Of a stretch of 64,000 nucleotides of DNA, positions 1 through 10,965 are shown piece after piece. The DNA lies in contig OX465283.1 in NCBI GenBank assembly GCA_949987705.1, positions 136,178,101-136,242,100 of the forward strand. Direction: 5' to 3'. Made by a program: the position numbers and the translations under genes. The notes under the pieces were generated by a model that saw nothing but the letters and a program-made list of their open reading frames with translations, made no database searches and was not told where the DNA came from. The DNA comes from Thereva unica. Taxonomy: Eukaryota > Arthropoda > Insecta > Diptera > Therevidae. The stretch's first letter is position 1. Every line of letters starts with the position of its first letter.

Positions 1-239
1 GACTGGGCTACTATATAGTCGTGAATTCTGTATTCGGGGTTTTTCAATTTTTTATTATTAAGAAAAAGAGAAAAAAAATACTTCAGTTTTCCTGAGTTTT
101 TGTCAAGTTTTACTGGTGAGTTATTCTTACCAGCGTCTATTAAGCCACGATACCTCGAAATGGTGAAAAACTGCCGATGATCTATCGCACGCCTTACATA
201 ATAAACGATAGGTACGCATTATATGGCCCTATCTACTGA

Positions 240-1699
240 TATTGCTTTTTGAAAGCCGAATTACGTTTTTGACATTGGTAAGTATTCTATCAGATAGAAA
301 TCACTTGCTCGAAAAGTTTGACTATGTTTGTGAAAACTACAGACTTCTAATTTCTTTTTTGGCTTTAGGTGAAAACGTGTTCCTGCTGTTTCCATCAGTC
401 TGACAAAATCGCTTCTTTCAGGCTTCGGCATTATTTTGATTTTTGTAACATACCTACAACTACATACATATATAAATATATTCCCAATTCTTGCACCAAC
501 TGAAACACAAATTTCGCCTGATGCTGACTTAAATCACAATGGGTATATGAGGACTACACTTTATTTCACTTTCTCTATACTCATAGAAAAATTTACTAGG
601 AACATCTCTTCATTTTCATGACTTTTGGGTATCTTTAAAACTATGATGTAGCTCTTCTTTCTTCGCTTTACTCTCTGCGAACACTGCTGATCTATAACAA
701 ATTGTAAATTATGCTACGAGAGCCCAGGACGTTGACCCGATGCAAAACTGCTTGTGAATAAGACTTCCAGTGCCGTTATGTTAAATTACCACAGAACTTT
801 TTTACAGTGTAGGCAATTACCGATGTTTTTAGAGAGTAGATTTCCGGTCGCTGACCCACCACCATGTTTTATTGTCGCCCTCAAGTTCTTTGGGGCGATT
901 TCTGAGTTCATGTTTCTCCATACATATTGTATACATATCCTTTGCCGTCCGACCCGAAATATTAAATTAGCTTTCATCATTAAAGATAGCTTTCTTCCAA
1001 AAAGTTGAGTATGATTTTCCTATTCTTGGCCAAAAATAACCGTTTTTTTTCTGGTTTATTTCGCTAACAAAAAATTTCTTTCTTGCTAGTGGCCTGTGGT
1101 ACACATTGTTCCTGAGGACTCTCCTAGTTCATTCAGGATTGCAATCTTTGTTAAACTTATTAAACGATTACTGAAACACTCGTTTTTGAATTTTTAAGAA
1201 CAGTGTGCACGATTTAGGATATTATCCTTTTTCGTTAAGTTTGAGAATCTGTATACTCCCATTTATAATTTTACCAATTTCAAGTAAATTAACAAAATTG
1301 TTTTCTCATCCATAGTGAATCCTTTCGCTCTAACTATTTTGAAACTTACAATTATTAATAACACTGCACTGCACTTTGAAATTACAATACAATTACAATT
1401 ATTACACTGTACTTTCAACAATTAAATGTTGCTTAGCTGCTTTTGCAAGCATAAAGCGTTTTCTAGTGCAGATTCTAATACTAGAATTAAGTGTAATTCT
1501 AGTGTGCAGACTCTGGCCAAAAGTCCCAATATCATAATAGATAATAACAATATTTTTTTTAATTTGGTATAGTTAATGAAGTTGAGGTTATATTTTTCGG
1601 TATTTTAGGGTAGCTACAGTTAAAAACTATTAAATTTGAAAAACAATTAGTAGGTACGAAAAAATGCTTATGAAAAAGAAACTTTTGTGAGCCACTGTA
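240..1699 (-). pseudogene. Tc1-like transposon remnant (broken transposase)
   Basis: On the minus strand about 1170 to 790 gives, across several frames, pieces in the order expected of a Tc1 transposase. A VYHRPLARKKF piece comes first. It is followed by FWKKAIFNDES (the second catalytic Asp region), then FNIFRSDGKGYVYNMYGEKH, and finally APKNLRATIKHGGGSATG, which matches the family's KHGGGSVMVWG block. Frames change between pieces and stops intervene, so it cannot make a transposase. At 1670-1697 the minus strand reads CAGTGGCTCACAAAAGT next to a TA at 1698-1699, which is a typical Tc1 TIR and target site. I could not find the other end, so the left limit is a guess. It appears to lie in intron 1 of the DMRT gene, in the same orientation as the gene. 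Confidence 0.7.
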
Positions 1700-2760
1700 T
1701 ATATTTTTCAAGAAAGCTACTTTTGTGTGAAGTCTTTTCGTTTATATCATATCGTCGTTAATACGCTTCGATCGATATCTCAACGACATCATTATCATTA
1801 TTGGTTCGCAGGAAAAAATGACCCCATACGTACGTACATACACACTGTATTTCGTCTCCAAACTATGTTGAAATACTATTTGGGACATACAAATTTCAAA
1901 ATATGTTGAAAACTACGTGACATTACAATAACCTCCCTATAAATTTGGAAGTTCAAAATAATTTTTTATTAGATAGTTAACTTAAAAAACGATGAACGAA
2001 TTTAGCCATTTCAAAAAAATAGAAAGCTTGCTAAAGTAAGAAGAAAGCTTCTCTCAGCAAGCTTACATACAAAATTGTTTTATTTATTATTTGAATATCC
2101 CTAGTTTCAATAAAAATCGTTCAATTATCATATCCTCCATAATTGCATAATATTCCAAATAGATATCAGTAATAATATCCCGGATAGAAAATAAAAGGTA
2201 GAATAACCAAGAAATAGACAGATGAACGATATTTGAAAAAATATACGAAAACTCCATATAGATAATAAACTGGAGACAACTGGCAAAACGTAGAGAAGAA
2301 TAGAAGAACAGAATTCAAGATCCTCGATAAATATGATAGAAATAGAGATGATATTAAGAATTCTTTGAACTAATTGTACGACAATTTAACACAACAAAAG
2401 TTAACTTTCCAATTTTAAGACGAGAATTTTATATGTCGTCCAAAAAAAACCTTTCTAAAACTACAAACTAAGGCCTGCAAAGTGTGAATCAAATCAAACT
2501 ATGTACTAATAGATCAAATAATTATATAAACGTGATCACGAAGCGCAAACAAATAATACAAATTAATTCAAGGATCATGTTTAACAACTCCATAAGTACA
2601 AATAACTAGAAAATAAATTCTAAGCCTCTTATGTAATCATGCCTTTCTCTTTATAAAAACAGATATGGCAACACTGAAAACTCAACTTTCAGATTATTAT
2701 ATGAAAAAAAAAATAAAACAAAAAAGAAAGTTATTTTCATGTAATAAATAAATAAGCAGC
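1700..2760. other. AT-rich stretch, probable DMRT intron 1
   Basis: No convincing coding sequence, RNA gene or repeat structure is visible. Because the exon at 2767-2913 ends in a donor pointing left, this stretch is most simply part of the first intron. I looked on the minus strand for the next DM-domain exon (a VSALKGHK-like start) down to base 1 and did not see it. Confidence 0.4.
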
Positions 2761-2766
2761 ACTTAC
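2761..2766 (-). other. dmrt99B: Splice donor GTAAGT of the DMRT exon
   Basis: The minus strand reads GTT|GTAAGT directly after the codon for Val49. This is a perfect metazoan donor in phase 0. The encoded DM domain would be interrupted here, because reading through gives VSAA where the family has VSAL followed by GHK. Confidence 0.8.
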
Positions 2767-2913
2767 AACTCCGTGATTACGGCAACGAGCACATTTTGGT
2801 GTCCTTTGATAACGTTCAGAGGCAGCTCTCAGGAAGAAAGCAGGTGGTAAGGCTCCAAGCACAGGATGCTGCGACATTAGGTTAGTCATATCCACGCCAC
2901 TTGGTAAACTCAT
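2767..2913 (-). CDS. dmrt99B: DM-domain transcription factor, first coding exon (DMRTA/dmrt99B type)
   Basis: Forty-nine codons run from ATG (2913-2911) to a splice donor. Residues 1-34 are a short leader ([20 protein letters not shown], then [14 protein letters not shown]). Residues 35-49 start the DM domain with [15 protein letters not shown]. Cys41, Cys44 and His47 fit the first zinc-binding residues of the intertwined CCHC/HCCC module. The family continues with VSALKGHKRYC, so the remaining DM domain and any DMA domain must lie in later exons left of the window. DM proteins are nuclear and bind the DNA minor groove; members act in sexual and neural development. The [20 protein letters not shown] wording is that of the DMRTA/dmrt99B group, not doublesex or dmrt93B, but the assignment rests on one exon. 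The ATG follows an A-rich AACAGAA context. It is the only host gene I recognise in the window. Confidence 0.87.
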
Positions 2914-5410
2914 TTCTGTTATTATGAATTATGTTTATTATCACCGAACATTTACAAATTTCATATAAAAAAAGGCGAACGTCAACCCTTATTTTACTAA
3001 AAGAAACAATCACTTTGGTCACCTCTTTTCAACTTGTTACTTTGTCACTTGTTCATTTATCACAGCTAACACTTCACTGGTTAAAGTAATTTTTGTATTA
3101 AGTTTTCAGATTGTTGGGTAACACCCACCCACATATAGCACCTTAGAGTCGAACACTATGGCAACACGTCATCTCTCAATGAAACTTCAATTGCAACTGA
3201 AACGAAATATTAGTTTTGGTAACAAATATCTTCGCAGAATTTCAATTTCAAGTTGGAACTGTATTCAGGCGGCCTTAACAGCCAACCACAGTTTGTTTGT
3301 AGATCTTTGGAAGTACATAAACACCCCAAAAGGGGGAGGGACACTAGTCTCAAGAAGCTACGTGTCGTCGGGACCAAAAATCCAGATGCCAGATGCTATG
3401 GCAGAAAGCTCTTCATCATCTCTCCGTACCGTGTTCTCACCTCGGCATCGATGGAAATTGGAACTGGAAATAAACCACCAACAACCAACCCGGCATTGTA
3501 TAACAGACGATCTCTATGTACGTTACGACAACGCACACTAGCGCAGGTAATGTAACCAGTAAGGACATAGACTGTAGCCGTCATGTTCACAAATGGTGCA
3601 CACTATGGAAATGATACACTCTAGGGTACCCGAAACCCAACCCTCACCACCCCTTTCTGCGGATGTGTGCGTTCCAGGATCCTGTAAACATGAACTTCTA
3701 GCTGCGACGCAAGTGTGTCCTTTCTTTTTCAAACTGTATCACTAACGTAATAAGCGATAAAAAGGACTACAATATTGTGTATGTGTATAAGTGGAACATC
3801 CTCGAAACTGTTTTTCTTCTACCCTCGTTAAGGGAGTTGCTTCTTTTCTAACTTGTCTCTCTTTCGCTCTCTCGCTCTCTGTCGCTCCGTAGGGTGATGT
3901 TCAGTTATCCTGGCTGGATTCGGGACTCGTATCTGTTTACAAAGGATACGTAAGAGAGGGATAGATTGTTAGTGTATTTCAAAGGATGTTTTTTTCCTTT
4001 TGAGGAGAGGTTTATATATTAGTTAATCCTTGGAGGGGTGGTTACAAAAAATTGTAATTCTCTGAACGCGAACTCTTCCTGTTTTTGTTATTTTTCTGTT
4101 TTTTTTCCTTCTGCTGGTGTTGATTATCCTGGAGAGGATTTCTTGCACACGGTTTAATTGTGTTGCGGCAGGAAGACTGAATGGAGACTAAAGGGTGGTA
4201 ACGAACATCGCTTTTTTAGGATTTTGCGCTTAACTGGGCAGAAGATGTGCCTTAGCGACGCAAGTTGACATTTTTAATTGTTTTTACATTCGCCTTTTTC
4301 CAGAGTGTGGTGTTTTTTCGATGTGTGTAATTTTCCTTTAATTTGTTGATTTTAAAATAAAGATTTGAATTGTGTGCGTTAGAAAAAGGTGTCGTTTTTG
4401 AATTTATATTCTATAGTTGAAACATGCTATTGAAATTATATAATATTGAACTCTTTGTTGTGTCTGTTTTGGTACGACACCATTTAGACATTTTTACAGC
4501 TGCAAAATCATTTTAAAACTACTCTTAAACACTTTGAGCCCACTGATAAAGGGTGATTTCATATTATTCTTCTAGTAAATAATTTTAGTCATAGCAATAA
4601 TTAGAAAATTGATATTATGTCATATTTTTTAAATTTTATTTTTTTTATATAATTTTATTCCAAACAAATAACGTTAATATTATTTTTGCAAAGACTTTTT
4701 CTTGAAAAGTTATTAGTTTACTCGAACAAATCAAATTTATGGTGAATATATTTCATTTAATACAAATTTCATAAAATTTTTATAAAGAAGACCGCAAAAA
4801 CTGTGATACATTATGCTATATTGGAAACATTACTAAATTAAGATTGAATGTTTTACGAAGTGTATGATCAATGGAAACTGTTTAGATAAGAGAAGAATTT
4901 AATAACATCATTCATGAGAAAAGGCTATAGCAGCCGCGGATATAAGGATACAAGGGCACATTCCCAGCACCCAAGAGCTCATTTTATCTATGGATTACTA
5001 TAGTTCTGAACAAAATGTCGAATAAAAGCAATTGAACTAGAAAATTTCGTCTAATAATTATAAAAATTACTTTCTTTATTCATAAGGAAAAAAAATCTTG
5101 AAAAAATGCCACCCAATTTTTAGTTTGTTTGAAATATTATCTAAACAAAATAGGTCTGTATCTGAAATTGTTGAATTTTGAAAAACGCAGATTAATATAA
5201 AACTTATTTTAGAACCTATATGTAGCTTCAATAGCTCTGTAAGCTATTTAGTTAACACATTCCCTACGGTTGGAATTGAGCAGGACTTATGCGAGACAGT
5301 ACATTTGGCCGTTACATGACAGTAAATTGTACTGAGGCCTCAATTTTTTTAAATGCTCAACTTAAAAAATGCCCTACTACTCGTAGTATGAGGGTGTATA
5401 CCAGCACCAT
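2914..5410. other. Upstream region of the DMRT gene; no other gene seen
   Basis: This region lies 5' of the DMRT start and could hold its 5' UTR and promoter. I found no clear TATA box or initiator. At 3857-3893 there is a CT-rich run with several CTCTC/CGCTCTC units (GAGAG on the minus strand), the kind of tract bound by GAGA factor in flies. Its role here is inference only. Open frames of about 100-130 codons at 3158-3555 overlap in several frames and resemble no family I know. From 4400 to 5400 the sequence is very AT-rich and featureless. Confidence 0.35.
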
Positions 5411-5417
5411 CACCCAA

Positions 5418-5813
5418 GGATCGCATTCGAAACGAGGCAGTCAGACAAACATGTGATCAGCAGACACTGATCGAAGAAGAAATGCAAAAAAGTCGACTAC
5501 GGTGGTTTGGACATGTTTGCCGAATGGATTACTACCGCTTGCCACGTAAACTTCTCTGGCGAGACCGTCCCGCAGGCTGGAGAATCCAGCGATCGGTACC
5601 GAAGAAAACCTGGCTAAAGAATATCGAGGGTGACCTAAAGAATCAACGGTTATCAGTTATCGAGGCTCGAGACGTAGCCAAAAACCGGCAAGAATGGAAA
5701 CGAATCGTGAATAGAGTTCGAGACCCATCGGCACTGACAGCAGCATATCCGTCTAACAGATCTAACAGATCAAAGAAGGGAAGAAGAAGACGACCATCAT
5801 CCGCCCAAAACTA
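5418..5813 (+). pseudogene. LINE 3' end, family D (RTE-like C-terminal region)
   Basis: An open frame reads DRIRNEAVRQTCDQQTLIEE, then SRLRWFGHVCRMDYYRLPRK, and then WLKNIEGDLKNQRLSVIEAR. This is the region after the reverse transcriptase in many RTE-like LINEs (family wording: RLRWFGHVxRMxxxRLPRK). It ends in a basic RSKKGRRRR tail near 5810. No RT or endonuclease lies upstream, so this is a 5'-truncated copy, the usual result of target-primed reverse transcription. The minus-strand LINE at 35310-37670 ends in a closely related sequence, so the two belong to one family. Confidence 0.7.
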
Positions 5814-6204
5814 AGCTCACGAATTTCAAGAAACGCAATCAGTCAATTTGTTGCATTGTTGTGTAGGTGTACACAGGTTTTTTTTATCGACATGTCTATT
5901 CACACCAAAAATGCGAGTCTCACGGGCCACACGGGCTGAACAACGCTCGGGATAAATGGACTATTTGGGCCGCAAAGGGCCACGGTAGTTATTTCTTCCA
6001 GAATTGGAGCTTGGATTTTACCCGTGCAGTCCGTGCTCTATCTTCTGTCTGACCCGATTAAAAAATTCCCAGACTGATAGAAGTACGCAAGCAAAGAACT
6101 TTCCTATGAATGTACATGTAGAATTTCTATCGCCGTAACAGAAAATCAGTTGGCTGTGTGGCCGTTCGGTTCAAAAAAGAATGATAGAACTAAGATCAGC
6201 TGGG

Positions 6205-7440
6205 ACGCTGCAGCGAATGCAGCATTCAAAATGTTAAGCAGTCAATGTTACCTTTTCCTAGGTCTAGGGCTCCAATCTCGATAGTTACCGACGACGAGTC
6301 AGATACAGCATTGGATACCGCGTTAGAAAAGACGGTTAACGGAGACTGGCAACACTTAGGAGTTTTTTTTGCAGAAGCTTTTAACACTGAGAAACTAGAG
6401 CGCACGGGGAATTACTGGTGATGAATGTTACCAACAGAAAATGCGAACTGTATTGCGACATGGGTGAAAAAGCAGTTCAACCCAACGTACCAGACAAGTT
6501 AGGAGCACAGTTTGCGAAACCTTACACGGATTAGCGCACCCAGGCTTACGAGAATCAAGGAAATTGATTACTAGACTTTATGTGTGGCCTAAGATTTGTA
6601 AAAGCGTGTTTGGTATGTCAAAAAGGTAAAATTAATAAGCACACAAGAAGTCCGTTAGCCCACTTTAACAACGCTACCTACCATTTTGAACAGGTTCAAG
6701 TGGACATTATATGTAGGACCTTTTCCACTATCAAAAGGGAAACTTATTGGTTAAGGATCATAAGTCGTTTTTCAAGATGGGTGGAAGTGCTGCCAATGGA
6801 AAATATTAGAGTAGACACTGTAGCCGTTACATTTTATTCTGGATGGATAAGCCCATTTGGAGTTCCACTAAGGATATCAACAGACTAGGGGAGACAATTT
6901 GTTATTTAGTTCTAATCGTATTCATGCGGCACCATACCATCCCTAAAGCAAGGGCATAATAGGAGGTTTTTAGAAGACTTTAAAATTTATGTTTAGAGGA
7001 CAAATTGGAAGAAAGAGAGTTACCGAATTACTCCTCGGCGGAGCAGAGTTCAAAAAGGGATGTTCTACGGTCAAGAAATTCGCCTACCAGGAGAGCTTTT
7101 TAAATTCTACCAGCCCGAATATGTGAGTGTGACGCAGCTTCGACCCGGTTGAACCATCAGTAGCGACAGAAGAAAACCAATCATTCCTAAGGATCTCCAC
7201 ACGACGGCACACGTATTTCTGCGGGATTACAAGGATAAAGCACCGCTCACGTCGCCATGCGAGGGACCCTTTAAGATAATGAAAAGAAGACCAAAGACCT
7301 TAAAATTTTTACGAAAATGAAAGGAAGACGTCATATCTATCGATCGAAGGAAATCGGCTTACATGATAAAAGGCCACAGCTAGATTTTGAGTCGTCTGAA
7401 GAAGCACCGAGTCGAAAAATAGTCAAACCCGTCAGGTTCA
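6205..7440 (+). pseudogene. Ty3/Gypsy pol remnant (RNase H and integrase)
   Basis: Disrupted pieces follow the pol order of a Gypsy retrotransposon. At about 6260-6410 SIVTDDESDTALDTALEK leads into a WQHLGVFF segment (start of RNase H). At 6520-6640 ETLHGLAHPGLRESRK and CLVCQKGKINKH form the integrase HHCC zinc finger. At 6580-6888 the integrase core contains FEQVQVDIIC (first catalytic Asp) and FGVPLRISTD (second). At about 6910-7000 comes a broken NRIHAAPYHP segment, and at 7200-7370 a C-terminal domain with DYKDKAPLTSP and ISIDRRKSAYMIK. Stops and frame changes show it is dead. Gag, protease and most of the RT are missing. The encoded enzymes would have copied and integrated the element. 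Confidence 0.7.
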
Positions 7441-7457
7441 GGTTCTAATTATCATAT

Positions 7458-7985
7458 CGGAAAAGGGGGTACTGGGGGGCTATACACAGCGCCAATGTGG
7501 CAGCGGTGCTGAACTGGTGCCATGTTCTCTCTCACAGTATTGTCATATTTTTTATCGAGACGAAACCGTATTCAATAGGAATGTAGTGACCGCGTAAACT
7601 TAATTACCAAGTTTACGCAAAGTCACACAACAGCCTCCCACACAATAAACACGATCAGTCGGAACACTCCATCGATCACCGAACTTAAAGTTCAGTGATC
7701 TTACCGTTCTCCGTTCCGTTCCCCCATCGTGTTTGTCGTAGAGACAATTTCCGGCATTCTCACTCTACTTTTTCGCCCTCGTGACGAGACACAGTCGGTT
7801 CTTGCAACAAAAAGTATTTTAAAAATCGGTATATGATATATACGTAGTTTTATTTATTATAATTAAAGTATCGTAGAGCATAAGTGACATATATATCAAT
7901 TAACAGTGTTCGTTAAGATTAATATACATTTTAATAATAATTAGAAAGATTTTTTATTATCGCCGCCTCATGGTGTAACGGTGAA
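7458..7985 (+). repeat. Possible Gypsy polypurine tract and LTR
   Basis: Directly after the integrase C-terminus comes a purine-rich GGAAAAGGGGG (about 7458), as expected just before a 3' LTR. The following 500 bp has no coding sequence. At about 7971 TCATGGTGTAACGGTGAACA resembles the LTR end plus primer-binding site layout of some insect Gypsy elements. I could not find a second LTR copy to set the borders, so start and end are approximate. Confidence 0.35.
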
Positions 7986-8394
7986 CAACAGGAATTTCAA
8001 TATTGGCATTCATTTTACTTGAAAATGTAACGATATTGTCAAATTTTTACTCGAAAGAGGGCCACATACAGATAGCGTCCTTCGTGCACTATGCGCATAC
8101 AGGCACACTGACGAAAGAGGGCAGACTATATTAGTGGGGAGCCAAATAGAGTGCGGTCGCAGATGAGGCACTGTTAATTCTTAACGGAGGGCCAAGCGAA
8201 GTGGTTGAGCTGTGAACTCACAGACATCCCAAACATGGAGAGATTGGTTACTAGAGGGTCTCTGGAGTGAGTAAGTGCCTAGGTATCTAAGATAACGCAG
8301 AATACTTCTTCTTTATTATGTAAGACTCGGCTTAAAGATAAAGCTCCAGAAGTTCGCGTAGAAAAAGTGTGAACGTGTTTCGTTTGGACTATTC

Positions 8395-8560
8395 CTTGTG
8401 CATTTTATTGGTTCGCACCTGTATTGGGCTGCATTGGAAAAGAATAATTCTTACTCAGACGTACCGATTTGGGTAGCATATAGGCGCTTTGACGCCATGC
8501 GTGCCTGTTTCCGACTAAGAACGGCGGGTAGTATTTTTATTTGGGCATCAAATACTGCAG
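8395..8560. repeat. Dispersed repeat shared with 61720-61910
   Basis: GTTTGGACTATTCC and, about 120 bp later, a segment with GCGTGCCTGT...CTAAGAACGG occur here and again near 61708-61885 in the same order. The class is unknown. The second copy lies beside a 5S-like segment. Confidence 0.45.
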
Positions 8561-8744
8561 AACATGATAATTTTTAAGTTTCCCAATTCTTTTCAAATAT
8601 TTTCAAACGTCAATTGTCCACGTTCAAACTCACTTGGGATCTAAATTTTTGTTGGACCCCATAAAACATTTGCAGTTGTTGCACCACTGGTGGTCATATA
8701 GTACTTTTTTTATTTCATGTTTATTCAGATCAAAAAAATGAAAA

Positions 8745-9009
8745 CATGGATATTGAACTGGATGTTGTACTGAGCAATATACTCGTAGTAAATTACATCT
8801 TACTCAAGTTTAAAGTGGTCTTAGACAAAGTTCTGCATATGATTCCATACAAGAACTGAGGAGAGAAGACCATAGGCACAGCAAAAAGTTTGCTAATTGT
8901 GGGTTGGATTATTGCTTTTGAGGAACACGATCTCTTTAAAGATGAGGTGAAGAAGTGCCACAAGCTATACAACAACCTAGGTAACACACTCTTCCAACCC
9001 AAGATGTAA
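8745..9009 (+). pseudogene. Decayed open frame of unknown protein
   Basis: From an ATG at about 8746 an 88-codon frame runs to TAA at 9009 with a single TGA near 8857. Before the stop it reads MDIELDVVLSNILVVNYILL and then KFKVVLDKVLHMIPYKN. After it come WIIAFEEHDLFKDEVKK and CHKLYNNLGNTLFQPKM. The amphipathic, helix-like composition and continuity across the stop suggest a once-real exon or retrocopy. I do not recognise the family. Confidence 0.3.
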
Positions 9010-9120
9010 AGTTATCGAATCGAGGGGACAAGGGGTGCATGGTAGTGGTATGGTAGTGTCCTTTTAAAGATCTCCTCTGAGCATCGGGCACAGCCAGTTG
9101 TATAAAGTCTAATTCTGATA

Positions 9121-9215
9121 TGAAAGCCCATTTCCTATCATATCAATGGGACTTTTATGGACCATTTTCGTTGGTAAATGGTGAAAGAAGAGTCCTGATT
9201 TTAAATTTGATCTAG
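9121..9215 (+). pseudogene. Possible integrase-like scrap
   Basis: A short frame reads WDFYGPFSLVNGERRVLIL, which resembles the first-Asp region of a retroelement integrase (family style: DFxGPFPxxxxGxxYLLV). Nothing else of an element is visible around it, so this could be chance. Confidence 0.25.
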
Positions 9216-9289
9216 GGACGTCTAATCTGCATCGATACCAGAAATTCATTGAGCAAGTAGAAATAATGAAAAAAAAAAAGAAAAAATCT

Positions 9290-10079
9290 GTAAAAAAATT
9301 ATTTTGGGTATCTACATAAATAAATTTATAATAACCTATAAAAAATATGTTACAACTTCGATGTTGAGCGCACCCTATCAGAAAAATTTTGTACTACGTG
9401 CATAACAGACACCTAGACAATCATATTCAGAAAACGTCTCGTGCGCGTAGATTTTGACTTTCCCGGGACGTCTGGCACCATGTGGCATGCACATTTTTCC
9501 TCATCATACATTGTTTTCGATATATTCTCTAAATTATAATCAGACCCTATTATTTGCGGAGATGGTGAACCATAATGATCCACAGTGTTTTCGCCAATCG
9601 AAGCAACAATATCCCGCAGTGGCAGCATTTAATTCGTGTTCTTTCCATTATCGAGTCATGTTTTCTGTCTGATCCGATAGTCGGAGCAAAGTGAAAAAGA
9701 AGGCTAAACGTCTAATCAAATACTGAATCATCCGAAACATGCATTAGAAAATTTCTAAGCCGAAATTGGTCATTTCTAAGCTTTGATCGTTACAATTAGA
9801 AAGATTAAAAAAGTCGCCACTCCCTTTCCTCCGACTATCGGTTCAATTTTTCTGTCTAAACTGATAGTCGGATCCGAATGAAAAGCAACCTAAAACATGT
9901 CCACGAAAATATGAAGCTTGCCGTGAAATTATATATTAACCCGGACACACAGACAGACATACAGATATACAGATAGACAAAAATTGTAAAACTAATGATT
10001 TTGTTTAAATATCGCACAAATAACCATATGAGCTTAGAAAAAGGCTTTTGAAACAGACAGGCACTCATATTTATATAGA
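9290..10079 (-). mobile_element. Non-autonomous Helitron-like element, copy 1
   Basis: On the minus strand it starts TCTATATAAATATGAG (10079), then has GTCTGTCTG-type runs and copies of TCCGACTATCGGTTCA with its inverse. After these it follows the same order as the plus-strand copy at 58410-60669, down to the matching CAGGTGTCTGTTGTTCACAT-like block near 9390. The start and the internal hairpin motifs fit insect Helitrons. The 3' hairpin and CTAGT end are not visible here, so the left border is approximate. Confidence 0.55.
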
Positions 10080-10089
10080 AGATAGAAGA

Positions 10090-10150
10090 TAATGGACTGG
10101 TAGTGCAAAAGGTAACACCTAAGCCCAGACTCTTCCAGATAAAAAAAACT
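10090..10150 (+). mobile_element. LINE family A 3' tail, severely truncated
   Basis: ATGGACTGGTAGTGCAAAAG followed by GGTAACACCTAAGC and ATAAAAAAAAC matches the 3' UTR and A-tail of the LINE at 58845-59780 (GACTGGTAGTACAAAGAGTG, then CTGAGC and CATAAAAAAA). Only about 60 bp survive. Confidence 0.6.
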
Positions 10151-10350
10151 ATAAAGTTTTGTAATATGTATTACTATAAATTTTGTAATTTCACATGAAG
10201 AATTTTACGTGGATTTGGAGTGTTCCTAATAATATGTAAATTAACAAAACTGCTGAAAACTGTTTTATTCGGGGCTTTTTTGTAAAATTAAAAATGTCCG
10301 CTCAGTATATAACTGCAGCTATTTTTTCTTGAAAGAGGTTATCTTACAAC

Positions 10351-10842
10351 TTTTTTTTTTTTTTTTTTTTTTTATGTGGAAGACTAGAGGCCTAGGGAAA
10401 GCCCCTTTGTACTGTTCGACAATCAAATTTTTCGTAAAGAATGTCGAACAGCAGCTCTAGCCGGAAGATAGAGAGTAGAAAGAGATAGAAGTAGGAAGGA
10501 GCTGCCACAACCTAGCCGCGATATTTTTATTCCACCGACTTCCAAACATTTCGCGACTCTGACATCGGGGCATTTTGAGAAACAACTCGCTGGAGTGTTA
10601 TGCCTCCTGAAACGAGTTGAATCTCATCAGCCAACCGATGACATGCGCTTGGTGGAGCGGGGAAGGACTAGCGAAGGCTATGACAGGAGGAATCAGGAAT
10701 GTAAAGAGGGGAGAAGAAAGAAGGAAAGTTATGTGGGTGGGAAAGTGGAAAAGGCGAAGGACCGTGGGGCTGGCCGGGATTCGAACCCGGGACCTCTGGG
10801 ATAGCAGTCAGGCGCCTTACCCCTAGACTACCGAGGCCCCCC
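10351..10842 (-). mobile_element. tRNA-derived SINE, copy 1
   Basis: On the minus strand the 5' head (10842-10765) is tRNA-like. It has an A box TAGTCTAGGGG (10820-10830) and a perfect B box GGTTCGAATCC (10777-10787), the internal promoter of RNA polymerase III. The acceptor stem is only partly pairable, so this is not a working tRNA. A body of about 390 bp follows, ending in CACATAAA and a 23-base A-tail (T-run 10351-10373). Copy 2 (39828-40287) matches it from head to tail. Such an element makes no protein and would need a LINE's reverse transcriptase. Confidence 0.8.
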
Positions 10843-10965
10843 AACCATCTCTGTCCTGAGAGTAAATTCTAATTTGCGATAATGTGATTGCTTAACTTTA
10901 AAACGTAAGAAATTTTATTCAAAAGTAATTTTTTATTTAGTGTTTACTACTCCCATAATATCATA

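Noticed and set aside
3158..3555. Open frames of 127 and 100 codons
   Set aside because: They overlap each other in different frames and an opposite-strand frame, with no recognisable motif or splice signals.
9850..10080. CRISPR-like or satellite array from repeated CAGACAGACATACAGATA words
   Set aside because: The units are simple-sequence runs within a Helitron 5' region, with no regular repeat-spacer pattern.
10595..10826. Two overlapping frames of 69 codons
   Set aside because: They lie wholly inside the SINE body and head, antisense to it.
10765..10842. tRNA gene on the minus strand, and its plus-strand twin at 39828-39904
   Set aside because: A and B boxes are good, but the acceptor and anticodon stems pair poorly, both copies continue into the same long body, and one has an A-tail. 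This is a SINE head.
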